Made by a program: the position numbers and the translations under genes. The notes below the pieces were generated by a model. The model was not told the DNA's origin, did not search any database, and saw nothing but the letters and a program-made list of their open reading frames with translations. A DNA stretch of 64,000 bases from assembly GCF_010093595.1 (NCBI RefSeq), contig NW_022985451.1:691956-755955 (forward strand), written 5' to 3'. This document shows, one piece after another, positions 54,781-64,000 of this stretch (position 1 is the first letter of the stretch; the number at the start of each line of letters is the position of its first letter). The stretch comes from Mytilinidion resinicola (Eukaryota > Ascomycota > Dothideomycetes > Mytilinidiales > Mytilinidiaceae).

Positions 54781-56452
54781 ATGGAGTGCACTATCTGTAC
54801 GAGGGCCATAGGCTCCGAATTGTCACCTTTTAACTGCGCAACATGCGCCCGAGCTACCCTGTTCCCCTACCGTGCGCAGCTCGCAGAAGTCCTCCTAGAA
54901 CGCGAGAAAGAAGCAAAGCGCGTCACCGCCGTAGTCCAGGGAGATGAGAGTGCAGAAACCCACTACAGCATCCGTAACTCGCACACAACTATAATGGTGG
55001 ACCGGGAAAAGTGCACCATGGGCGCGGAGCTGGAGCAAACAAAGGCTGAAACAGCCTTGATTAAGGAGACTACAACCCAGATCAACGAGCATGCTACTAT
55101 GCTTCACCAGCAGATAGAGCAAGCTAGAAAGGATCTCGCTGCTCGAAAGGCTGTCCTTGCCCAGCGTCGCTCTGATCTCCAGTCGGTTGGGCATAACATC
55201 ACTGCTCGACGAAAGAAGGAGCTGGATAAAGTACAAGAGACCATCCAGAAAACGGAACATAGCTGGGACAAGTATCATAGCGGTACCGTAAAGGCTCGCG
55301 TAACACTCTGTGAAGAAGCTGCCAAGCTCTCTGGTTTGAAGCAGAAGTGGCGGAAGGCTAAAGACGGGGGTTTGTACGATGTATATTACATCGGCCCGGG
55401 CGATACCCTTCCAATCGTCGATCTTCGAGACTTGAACAGTAGGTTCAGCCTAGCGAAATTGTGAGTAATAGCTAACCTTTTCCTCAGATGCTTCGTTCTT
55501 TGAGGTTTCGGCTTCCATGACAGCTGTAGCTCAGCTCGTGGTTCAAATATCTCACTACCTTACCGTCCGTCTTCCCGCCGAGATCACACTAGCACACCGA
55601 GACTATCCCCTTCCAACAATATTCTCTCCATCCTCATCCTATCAGTCTCGAGACGTACCTTTCCCGGGGTCAACGCCAACAGCTTCGACGAGCAATAGCC
55701 CTGATGCATCGCGAAACTTTGAGCACCACAGGCCTCTCCCGCATCCTCGAACACTATTCATTGACCGACCGCTGATGGACCTGGCTACGCAGGATCCGCA
55801 AGCCTACGCTATGTTTCTTGAAGGAGTGTCACTCCTGGCATACGACGTAGCTTGGCTGTGCCGAACCCAAGGCATGCAGGATGAGTTCAACGACTGGGAA
55901 GATGTCTGCTCCATGGGAAAGAACTTGTTCCGTCTTCTTCTTGAGCAGGGCCATCGACCAGAAACGACCAGAAACGATTCGCTACGAGAGCCCACATCCG
56001 GTGCTGGCAGGAGTCAAACCGGAACGCCGACACAACCTTCTAAAGCGAGTGTCAAATTCGGCGAATTCTCTCATGGCACATCCCACTCCTTTCTCGGGGC
56101 CGCTGAAAATGCGGGCTACCTCCGAGGTTGGAAATTGACACCACCCAAAATCGTTGACAGCTTGAAGGCTATGCTACTTGCCGATCAGCAAGTCCAAGGC
56201 TGGGAGGTGCTAGACCAGAAAGAGTGGCACGGCATGGACGATGTGATCGCTGAAGAGCCCATCCTTGTTGGGCCAAAGCGGAGGAACACGGGTCTAACAG
56301 ACGATACCCGCAGTGTGATGAGTGTGGCCACATCTGCAGCGGCTACGGCCGCCACCGCAGCTGTTGAGACCGAGGGCGCGGGACAGGGGAAAGCGAGGGG
56401 CGTGAACGGGTGGACGAAGTTGAAGAGCCGAACGAGCGAAGGTTCGAAATAG
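54781..56452 (+). CDS. ATG14: ATG14/UVRAG-like subunit of the Vps34 PI3-kinase complex
   Basis: Two exons: 54781-55438 and 55488-56452, giving 540 aa. The N-terminal CxxC cluster (MECTICTRAI, FNCATCAR) is the cysteine-rich region of Atg14 that follows the start. A long coiled coil follows (MGAELEQTKAETALIKE..., QQIEQARKDLAARKAVLAQRR). The conserved UVRAG/Atg14 domain (QISHYLTVRLPAEITLA, FIDRPLMDLATQDPQAYAMFLEGVSLLAYDVAWLC) covers the second exon. The C-terminal tail is Ala/Thr-rich. Family knowledge: Atg14 links Vps34/Vps15/Atg6 to the pre-autophagosomal structure. Distinguishing it from Vps38 is uncertain, but the Cys-rich N-terminus favours Atg14. Confidence 0.88.
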
Positions 56453-56710
56453 ATAGTTGCAATATAACTCCTAGTACGCTAAATACTGGAAATAGCTTAG
56501 AAAAAGATATCGTTAGAATATATCACTTCATAAATAATGTTCACATCAACCAACGAGTTTCCTCGCCTTCTAAGTATCGAAGTGACGGTATATATGTCTT
56601 TGGCTCAAGTTGATAGTCCGAGCCGCGGGCACGTGCACAAATGACGGTCTACTAAAGACCGGTCAGGGATCTCAGGCCAACATCGGCACCACCACGAAGC
56701 AGAGCCAACA

Positions 56711-57639
56711 ATGCGATGGCCTTGGTCGCAGAATCCGCACAATAGCGATGACGGCGACAGTAAACGCCCTGTATCATGGGCTGAGAGCTTGAACGCGACA
56801 GACTGGTCGCAGTACACTGAAGCGCGGACTGTTGTCCCTTCGGTCCTCCTCACGATCACTACACTTACACTCATTCGGCTGTACAAATCTTACCTCCGGC
56901 GAATACCTAGTGTCAACTATATCAAACCAGACCTTTTCAGGCGGCGGAGTCTTTTTGGGAAAGTGACGAGCGTTGGAGACGCGGACAACTTTCGATTCTT
57001 CCATACGCCGGGAGGGAGGATAGCAGGATGGGGCTGGCTTCCATGGAAGATGGTGCCCAAAAAGCGGGAAGAGCTGTCTGCTAAGACTGTATGTCTCGGT
57101 GCACCAGAGTATCATGTACTCGCACTCACTTCCCCGAAGCTCGTGCTCACAAACATGTTCAGCTTCACATCCGCATAGCCGGTATCGATGCACCTGAAAT
57201 GGCACACTTCGGACACCCTGCACAACCATACTCCAAAGAAGCTTACGACTGGCTATCGGCATACATACTCAACCGGCGCGTGAGAGCTAAGATATATCGA
57301 CGCGACCAATACGACCGGGTCATAGCCACGGTGTTTGTTCGCAAAGGGCTTTTCAGGCGGGATGTGGGGCTGGAAATGCTCAAGAGTGGTCTGGCGACTA
57401 TATATGAAGCGAAAAGTGGCTCGGAGTTTGGCCAGTTTGAGGAGAAATACCGGAAGGCAGAGAAGAAGGCGCGTCTAGCGACAAAGGGCATATGGACACA
57501 ACCTTCGTTATGGGAACGGCTTCGTGGGCAGAGGGCAAAGGATATGGAGAGTCCGCGAGAGTACAAGACGCGTATGGCCACGTCGGACAAAACTGAGGTC
57601 AAGAAAACCGAGGTCAAAAAAGCGGTGGTCAAGAAATGA
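56711..57639 (+). CDS. LCL3: membrane-anchored endonuclease LCL3 (SNase fold)
   Basis: Two exons: 56711-57088 and 57163-57639, giving 284 aa. One N-terminal membrane helix ([18 protein letters not shown]) anchors a staphylococcal-nuclease-like domain. Visible SNase motifs are [31 protein letters not shown] and [14 protein letters not shown], with Asp/Arg/Glu residues at the positions usual for catalysis. Family knowledge: LCL3 homologues are mitochondrial-membrane endonucleases. The C-terminus carries a TEVKK-type Lys-rich repeat (EVKKTEVKK). An intron splits the SNase domain. Confidence 0.93.
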
Positions 57640-57941
57640 AGATTGTAGTGGAGCTGCATATAGCGTTAGCGTTGTCGACCACATAAAACTCTCGGTCAGG
57701 TTGCGCATAATCGTGAATCCATATATTTGCAGCTGAAGCATCTTTTAAGATGCTGTTACTACTCTCCGAACCCTTCTACCTAGTGATTGAAGTTGTGAAT
57801 GAGACCTAATTAGCTTCTGCCGTGGTTGACTTGTTGCCTAGCTGGAGCTCCCCTCATTACCTCCGCCAACTCCGCATCATCAGACTATTCCAACTACGCC
57901 ACCTGCACCAACCCCAAACTCTCCTTCCTACACCACCCACC
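57640..57941. other. intergenic, no gene seen
   Basis: Between LCL3 and CSN4, both plus-strand. It should hold the CSN4 promoter; the last 80 bases are CCA-rich. Confidence 0.4.
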
Positions 57942-59246
57942 ATGCCCGCATTAGACGTCCCTTCAGCCCTCGCGCGGGTGGAGTCTTCCACGGCAGCCGA
58001 CAAGTCTGCTGGCTACAACGAGCTCCTCCAAGCAATCCTCACGACGTCCACCCCAGACACATTAGCAGCCAATCTTATCACCTACGTCAGATCACTTCTC
58101 GGAGATTCCCTAGGCATAGTCGCCTCCCGTCCACTTCTCGCCGCCTTCGTCGACCAGTTCCGTCGTGTAGAGGATCCAGATGTCAAAATCGAAGTGGGGC
58201 AGAAAGTGCTCGAGCTACTCGCGCCCAAAGTAGTTTCGTACGAAGAGCAGGACACTCAAATCAAGGAGATACTAGCGGATGCGTACGAAACCCAGGAGGA
58301 CTTCCGGAGCTCTGCGCAGATCCTGCAGAGGATAACGCTCGACTCGTCCCAGCGCGCGGTGTCGGACGACGACAAGGCGAAGGTGTGGATTCGGATCGTG
58401 CGGTGCTATCTAGAGGAGGACGACCCGACGAATGCGTTTGGCTATATCAATCGCGTTAAGAATGTTCTCTTTGGAGTGCACGACAAGGAAACCAGGTTGC
58501 AATTCCAACTTAGTCGGGCCAGGATCCTCGACTCTCAGCGCAGCTTCCTTGAAGCTAGCCAGGCCTACCAGAACCTGAGTTTCGAGACCATCATCGACGA
58601 GGATGAGCGGTTGCGAGCTCTATCTGCAGCCATCGTGTGTGCTGTTCTCGCGCCTGCTGGTCCCCAGCGTGGCCGGACACTAGCAAGACTGTACAAAGAC
58701 GACCGGGCGTCGCAGGTCGAGGAGTTTGGCATTCTGGAGAAGATATTCTTCGATAGGCTGCTGTCTCCCAAAGAAGTCAAGACATTCGCTGAGAAGCTGT
58801 CGCCTCATCAACTGGCGAAAACTTCGGACGGTTCAACGGTTCTAGACAAAGCCGTGTTGGAGCACAATCTTCTCGGTGCTTCACGGCTCTACAACAACAT
58901 CGGGCTTGACCAACTGGGGGAGTTACTTGGTGTGGATGCCGAACGGGCTGAGACATATGCTGCACAAATGATAGAACAAGGGCGGCTGGCTGGCCACATT
59001 GACCAGATTGACCGATTCATCTTCTTCGAGGGCGAAGGTAGTGGAGAGAGGAAGACTGGTCACGCGGAGAGGGTTGTTGGTAGAGAACTGAGGAAATGGG
59101 ATGCGAATGTTCAAAGTCTGTCAGAGGAGGTGGAGAAGGTGACGACTATGATACAGACGCAGTATCCTGTGAGTTGGCAGCTGGAAAACCTATCGCTCTC
59201 TTTCTAACATTAACAGGACTACTATGCAGCTCACATGGTACATTGA
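57942..59246 (+). CDS. CSN4: COP9 signalosome subunit 4
   Basis: Two exons: 57942-59168 and 59217-59246 (30 nt), giving 418 aa. The protein is all helical, with an N-terminal TPR-like region (SLGIVASRPLLAAFVDQF, AYETQEDFRSSAQILQRI) and a C-terminal PCI domain (LEHNLLGASRLYNNIGLDQLGELLGVDAERAETYAAQMIEQGRLAGHIDQ). The EIRxxPPxR-type PCI edge and the length fit subunit 4. The final exon supplies the ending DYYAAHMVH. Family knowledge: CSN4 is a structural subunit of the complex that removes Nedd8 from cullins; in fungi the complex controls development and secondary metabolism. CSN4 versus the related Rpn5 was judged from overall sequence. Confidence 0.92.
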
Positions 59247-59581
59247 GGCGCAGGCTTTCAGAGAATGCAAATATATCATGGCGACATACGTTATGTGACG
59301 TTAGTTGGTCCGGCTGGCTCTGAAGGTAGGCAAGGTCCCAGGTATTCTTCCACAGCCTTCGCTGGTTTCAAGAAAGAAATGGACAGCAGGATTTGCGGAG
59401 CATCTCGAAGGTGCACCTCAATCTTGACGCCGATATACCCGTTAGTAGAGTAATAGATTCCGGTCCAAAGAGACCGGAGAGACCTTTATATACATGAATC
59501 AGAAACCTGACCAATGTTGCCCGTCACAATATCCCTTGACATAGATTATACAATTGATGCGTTCGACGTCTCTGACTCTCC
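59247..59581. other. intergenic, no gene seen
   Basis: Between convergent ends of CSN4 and mitochondrial L21. No feature apart from the two 3' regions. Confidence 0.45.
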
Positions 59582-60292
59582 CTATGGCTCTTCCACCTCT
59601 CCCACATCCTTAACATCCACCTCCATAACCCTCAAAACCGTATACCGATGTTTGCTCTTCACCGTCCTAATATGCCGCTGCCGCCTCTTCGTCTTCTCCT
59701 TAACCCGCATCGGCTCGCTCTCCGTCCCCAACACCGTTGCCCGGCAGGTAAATAGCCTCTCATCCAGATACAGCGTCTTCCCCGGCCCGTCCCGCGTCCC
59801 CTTTATCGGCGCCGGCGCGCGGAGCGTGAAGTCGCGTGAGCCGATGTGTGTAGCGCGATTGAGCCGAAGGATGTCGCCGGGCTGGACGTCTGGCATCCGA
59901 AAAGGGAGGCGGATCGTGTCACCGGCTGTGACGAGGTAGGGGCGCCCGTGGATGTGGGTGGTAATGTACCATGGGGGTTGCGCGCGGAGGAGAGGGAGGA
60001 GCTCTTTGACGCTTTTTGTGAGGGCGGAGGGGGTTGCGGGGGCTTCGATGGAGGTGTGCTGGGAGATCGATGAGAGTGGAGATTGTGGTATGGCCGTAGG
60101 TAGAGAGCTCGATTGAGAGTCAATGGCGGCGGATTTGGGTGACTTCCTGGATATGGAGCCGGGATTGACGAGAGTTTCGGGGATGCTCGAGGGGTCGGTG
60201 GTGTGAGAGACGGTTGTGATGGCGCGGAGTTGAGGCCTGAGGGATGATGAGAACGCGCCTCGCGCCTCGAGGAGAGCACGGCGGCATATCAT
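59582..60292 (-). CDS. MRPL49: mitochondrial large-subunit ribosomal protein bL21m
   Basis: Single exon, 236 aa. The N-terminus MICRRALLEARGAFSSSLRPQLR is a mitochondrial presequence. The bL21 domain (about residues 100-225) shows YITTHIHGRPYLVTAGDTIRLPF, VQPGDILRLNRATHIGS, and the C-terminal TVKSKHRYTVLRVMEV, with the KKRRK-type basic loop (KEKTKRRQRH). The insertion of about 60 disordered Ser/Pro residues before the domain is usual for fungal L21m. The start faces NSA2 across 193 bp. Confidence 0.92.
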   Translation of the reverse strand: MICRRALLEARGAFSSSLRPQLRAITTVSHTTDPSSIPETLVNPGSISRKSPKSAAIDSQSSSLPTAIPQSPLSSISQHTSIEAPATPSALTKSVKELLPLLRAQPPWYITTHIHGRPYLVTAGDTIRLPFRMPDVQPGDILRLNRATHIGSRDFTLRAPAPIKGTRDGPGKTLYLDERLFTCRATVLGTESEPMRVKEKTKRRQRHIRTVKSKHRYTVLRVMEVDVKDVGEVEEP

Positions 60293-60485
60293 GGTGAGAT
60301 GTTGGACTGAAGCTGTTGAATGTCGATGCCGAAGAGATGCCCAAGTCGAAAGTTGTAGACGGCGGATTGGTTGATCCGGCCGGCGAAATCTTGGCGCCAG
60401 CCCGATTTCTTTTCAACCTCTCGGATTCCCGCCCCTCCAGCAAGAATCATCTCCTCCTCTCCACCAACGGAGTACTACCGTTACA
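60293..60485. promoter_or_regulatory. divergent promoter region of bL21m and NSA2
   Basis: A 193-bp spacer between two start codons, the shortest such spacer in the window. It serves one mitochondrial and one cytosolic-ribosome gene. No named site. Confidence 0.55.
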
Positions 60486-61761
60486 ATGCCTCAGAATGAG
60501 TATATGGAAAGGCATGCCAAGCAGCATGGCAAGCGGTAGGTCTCACGAACAGTATTCCCGAGCGACTGGTACTAAATTATCCTACAGCTTCGACTACGAA
60601 GAACGAAAACGCAAGCGCATAGCCCGTGAGCAGCACAAGGGCAGCGAAAATGCGCAGAACTTCCGAGGTCTCCGTGCGAAGCTGTATCAGCAGAAGAGGA
60701 GGAAGGAGAAGATCCAGATGAAGAAGACGATCAGGGCGCACGAGGAAAGAAACGTCAAGAGCAGCGAAGCCGCCGAGCCGTCGTCCACGCCCTTGCCGCA
60801 ATACTTGCTGGATCGGTCATCTGAGAAGAATGCGAAGGCGCTCAGCAGCGCAATCAAGCAGAAGCGCAATGAAAAGGCGGCCAGGTTTAGCGTCCCGCTA
60901 CGTAAGATCGACCCGACCGCTGCACTCAGACATTGCTGATAAACTGTAGCGAAGGTCAAGGGCATATCTGAGGAGGAGATGTTCTCGGTCGTAAAGACCG
61001 GAAAGAAGACACAGTAAGTATCTCCTATCCGTCCCAGCTATACTACTCAGTAGAGTGTCGATTCTGATGTCGAAACAGAAAGAAGGGATGGAAAAGGGTT
61101 GTTACGAAGCCGACTTTCGTTGGGCCTGATTTCACTCGCCGACCTGTCAAGTACGAGCGCTTTATTCGACCTATGGGACTGCGGTACAAGAAGGCCAATG
61201 TCACGCACACCGAGCTCGCAGTCACAGTCCAGCTTCCCATCATATCCGTCAAGAAGAACCCTCAGAACCCGATGTACACACAGCTCGGCGTCCTCACTCG
61301 GGTAGGTCATTGTACACATACCAGAGTCCTCTAGTGTCATTGTTCCTAGGACTGTGTTGAAACACGGCTCACGTCGTGCCTGAACACAGGCTCAAGTCGT
61401 GTTTAAGCACCCATTTTAGTCGCTTTAAACACCGAAAGAAGCCAAAATGGTGTCTCAAACACGATTTGGGTGGCACTCAAGGACAATTAACACCAGAGGA
61501 TCTGGTATCTGTCTTTTAAAAAAGCCCTTATTCATGAGAACCCGCTAACATGTACCTTAAGGGCACGATCATAGAGGTGAACGTAAGCGATCTCGGGTTG
61601 GTTACTGCGGGAGGCAAAGTCGTATGGGGACGTTATGCCCAAATCACGAAGTAAGTCAATCTCTTTCAGCCAAACATTGATTCAAGAGTGGTTCGGAGAT
61701 GATGCTAACAGATTCCAGCAACCCGGAAAATGATGGCTGCATTAACGCCCTACTTCTATGA
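60486..61761 (+). CDS. NSA2: 60S ribosome biogenesis factor NSA2 (eS8-like)
   Basis: Six exons: 60486-60535, 60588-60901, 60950-61013, 61079-61301, 61562-61650 and 61719-61761, giving 260 aa, the usual length. [31 protein letters not shown] start (first 17 residues then [10 protein letters not shown]), [61 protein letters not shown] and the C-terminal [14 protein letters not shown] are typical of Nsa2. Family knowledge: Nsa2 is needed for 27SB pre-rRNA processing in pre-60S particles. Intron 4 is 260 nt and carries a hairpin-forming inverted repeat (see findings). Confidence 0.97.
61302..61561 (+). repeat. 260-nt intron of NSA2 with inverted and direct repeats
   Basis: Arms at about 61392-61418 and 61444-61470 are inverted copies: 21 of 27 positions pair. 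A 22-nt direct repeat (ggctcacgtcgtgcctgaac, then ggctcaagtcgtgtttaagc) lies at about 61367-61411. The branch-point word gctaacatg is near 61545. Confidence 0.65.
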
Positions 61762-62104
61762 ATTTCGAGCGGCTGCGTAAGGAGAACGAGAACTTCTAAG
61801 CATACATTGGTGTAAGGCGTTTGGTATTCAGTCTTTTTGGGATCACTGCGGAGAGTCTGGACGCCGGCGGTTCAATCGAAAAGTCTGAGGCGAGGTGATG
61901 GTGACCGAGCGCGTACATACGCTTGTAGTCATGGATTCAGCTAGGAGTCAGAAAAGATACCTGGATGTTGGTGTGGACGAGGCTCCGAGAGTGGCTTACG
62001 ACAATCGAATGAAACATACCTTCAAGCATGAAGGCCATTGTAATGCACTTCGCAGCCTGTTGCAGTTGTCCACCTACCCCACGTCTAACAAATTGAACTT
62101 CGCA
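61762..62104. other. intergenic, leading into array B
   Basis: After the NSA2 stop. A weak open frame at 61895-62170 runs into the repeat array and is not a gene. From about 62080 (cacgtctaacaaattgaac) array-like sequence starts. Confidence 0.4.
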
Positions 62105-62830
62105 CGGTTAGATTCGTTACTTTTGTGGACATTAGAGACCGACGGGGTTCGACGTTGCGGCCCTAGATAGGGGTAGGCTGCGCCCCTATATCCCTCACAC
62201 TACGTCTAACGAATTTAGTTCTCCACGGTTTGATTCGTTACTTTCGTTAACATTAGCGGACAGGAAGGCTCAACGTTGTCTAGATACCTAGTGTGCCTAT
62301 CTTCCCCCCGCCCAACGTCTATCAAAGTAACTCTCGCGCGGTTCGATTCGTTACATTTGCGAACATTAACGGACGAGAAGACCCCCCGCTGCCTACATAC
62401 CCAGCGTACCTGCACCCCTCACCCAACGCCTGCTAGCCCATCTTTCATGCGGTTCGATTCGTTGCTTTTGTCAACATCAGAGCACAGCGAGGCTGTACGC
62501 CGTGTAAATACCTAGCGTCCTTGTCTCCCCGACAAGAGGTCTGCCAATCCAAGCTTCACATGGTTTGTTTCGTTCCTCTTACTCATAAATTTGTAAGGAA
62601 GGGGCTTACGCTTCGCAGATATATGGCGCGTTCACATAGCGTGGACGTATCCACCTGGCGTCTCCTAGACTGACTTTCATGCGGTTCGATGCGCTGCTTT
62701 TACTTGTATTAGAGCAGGAGATGGGTCTAGGCTGTGTGGTCGCGTCGTGGGGCCACGCAAGGTCCAGAGGAGCACGCGGGCCTTACGAAATTTGTGATCA
62801 GACGGTTCGATGCGGGACTTTTACCACATT
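62105..62830 (+). repeat. diverged tandem array, about 111-121 bp period (array B)
   Basis: The core cggttcgattcgttac recurs at 62105, 62226, 62339, 62450, 62561, 62682 and 62803, with spacings of 121, 113, 111, 111, 121 and 121 bp. Between cores the units share agcgtacctgcacccc and ccaacgtct. No reading frame runs through all units. Confidence 0.85.
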
Positions 62831-63248
62831 TTATGTTTAAACTGGTGGACATTGCGTGGATACATCGTAAGGACATGTGGAAAATGGTAGGATTTAGAGT
62901 TAGGATATAATTTAGCCTCACTACTAGCCAAACAAAGCTCTTGAGCGCACAGGAGAAGTAATATGTACAGGGGAGTGTAATCGAACGGCCCCCTTCGAAG
63001 AGCGAGAAAAGCTCCCGTGAGGATCTTGGTAAGTACACAATATGTAGGACAAGAGCCTGATAACCAAGGCTGGGATATCCAACCGGAAAGGGACGAGGGA
63101 ATCCAAAACTCCACAAGCCAAACGCTCCGCTTGGAAAGAAACCGCAAGCTCCAACGCTCGATGCCGCGAAGAATGCTCGAGAAAGGAAGAATAAAAGGAA
63201 CTCGTGAAAGCATGCTTCTTCAAAGAGTTATAACCAATAGACGAGCAG
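62831..63248. other. intergenic, no gene seen
   Basis: Between array B and the MPS1 stop codon. Overlapping minus-strand frames near 62727-63256 have no features. Confidence 0.4.
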
Positions 63249-64000
63249 CTATCCAACTTCCAGCAAATCTCTTATCTTTAAGTAAAAACTCGCGGGGTAC
63301 TGTCTTATTTCCTCATCGGTTGGTGGTCCCTTCTTTGGATCTCTAAACCTGTCCGCTACGCGTTGGATAATCTGGCCGAGCAGCTCTTGTGGGATTCGTA
63401 GGTCTTCGCCAGCGTCGGGGTACAGGAATGGGTCTCTTTCGTTTAAGAGAGAAGCTATTGAAGGTCGGCGAGAGGCGTCTCGCTGGAGGCAGTGTCGCAA
63501 CGTTGATCGTAGGCCGGCGGGCACCTTGACACCGCCAACGCCTGTCGGCGGGTATTCGATGTTGACGGAGGGGTTTACGATGGCCATGACGCGGTGGATC
63601 TGATTCGGAATGTGCGCAAATGGAGGCCGTCCGTATACCATTTGGTAGAGGATGCATCCAAGACTCCACACATCACTTGGCTTCCCTAGTTTCATCATCT
63701 TTCCCAAACTAGCGCCAGGCTGCGCTCGCATTCCCGCGTTGGTGTCTTCCAGAGATTCGGGCGACATGTAGTTGGGTGTTCCTACATGGCTGTCCCGGTG
63801 GACATTGACAGTGTTGTCAATATCAATTGCGTTTGCGATGCCGAAGTCGATTAGTTTTAGCCGCCCTGAGCATAATAGGAAGTTGGCTGGCTTGAGATCA
63901 GAATGCACAATGTCGTACTCGTGCACCGCAGCCACACACTCGAGCATCTCTTTCCAGTAGTACCGCGTGAAACACAGGTCGAGCTTTGCGTCTTCGGGAT
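63249..64000 (-). CDS. MPS1: MPS1/TTK-like spindle-checkpoint kinase, 3' part only
   Basis: The frame enters from beyond position 64000, so the N-terminus is outside the window; about 250 aa are visible. The kinase C-lobe is clear: HEYDIVHSDLKPANFLL (catalytic loop, HSDLKPANF), KLIDFGIANAI (DFG), the VGTPNYMSPESLED activation/P+1 segment, SDVWSLGCILYQMVYGRPPF and RDASRRPSI. SDLKPANFLL, GRLKLIDFGIANAI and VGTPNYMSPE are the Mps1/TTK pattern. Family knowledge: Mps1 phosphorylates Knl1 MELT repeats in the checkpoint and acts on the spindle pole. The 150 residues after the kinase domain hold a short coiled tail. Confidence 0.9.
   Translation of the reverse strand, partial: PEDAKLDLCFTRYYWKEMLECVAAVHEYDIVHSDLKPANFLLCSGRLKLIDFGIANAIDIDNTVNVHRDSHVGTPNYMSPESLEDTNAGMRAQPGASLGKMMKLGKPSDVWSLGCILYQMVYGRPPFAHIPNQIHRVMAIVNPSVNIEYPPTGVGGVKVPAGLRSTLRHCLQRDASRRPSIASLLNERDPFLYPDAGEDLRIPQELLGQIIQRVADRFRDPKKGPPTDEEIRQYPASFYLKIRDLLEVG

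Noticed and set aside
62105..62830. tRNA genes suggested by GGTTCGATTC words
   Set aside because: No acceptor stem, anticodon loop or A box around the cores; they repeat in tandem at fixed spacing.

Overview
The window is nuclear DNA of a filamentous ascomycete (Pezizomycotina). The class Dothideomycetes is likely but not proven by anything here. The evidence is the gene set (YOS9, RLM1-type MADS factor, LCL3, ATG14, NSA2, COP9 subunit 4, single-domain thioredoxin reductase) and short introns, mostly 45-65 nt, with GTRNGT donors and CTAAC-type branch points. Exon boundaries were placed by hand so that reading phase is kept across every junction. For all spliced genes the summed exon length is a multiple of three. 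No tRNA, rRNA, CRISPR or intact transposon was seen.

Layout. 0.2-8.2 kb: a catalytically odd short-chain dehydrogenase, YOS9 (ER quality control), the mitochondrial iron-sulfur co-chaperone JAC1, a membrane/coiled-coil protein and a fungal protein of unknown function. 10.1-14.5 kb: one long gene joining a Yippee/Mis18-like zinc module to a coiled coil, a 30-nt tandem repeat (with a 115-N assembly gap) and a basic tail, flanked on both sides by about 1.9 kb without genes. 16.4-21.0 kb: RNA exonuclease REX1 divergent from an F-box/LRR-like protein. 22.0-23.2 kb: a diverged tandem array of about 188 bp period. 24.4-29.2 kb: a penta-EF-hand protein and an RLM1-type MADS factor. 31.1-31.5 kb: a three-exon DUF3140 gene of bacterial type. 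33.9-44.0 kb: MFS transporter, a frame-broken gene, a RelA/SpoT-domain gene divergent from a CorA-like gene, and a GH88/GH105-like hydrolase. 45.8-61.8 kb: a dense housekeeping block (GNAT, RPP0, TRM82, TRR1, an unknown conserved-looking gene, ATG14, LCL3, CSN4, mitochondrial L21, NSA2). 62.1-62.9 kb: a second tandem array, about 115 bp period, sharing a core with the first. 63.2-64.0 kb: the 3' end of an MPS1/TTK kinase gene that runs off the window.

How the genes relate. Two tight head-to-head pairs join translation or ribosome genes (RPP0/TRM82, and mitochondrial L21/NSA2), which suggests shared promoters. The RelA/SpoT-domain and CorA-like genes are also head to head and are the best candidate for an undescribed functional pair. 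Otherwise this is an ordinary mixed fungal neighbourhood, with no biosynthetic cluster evident.
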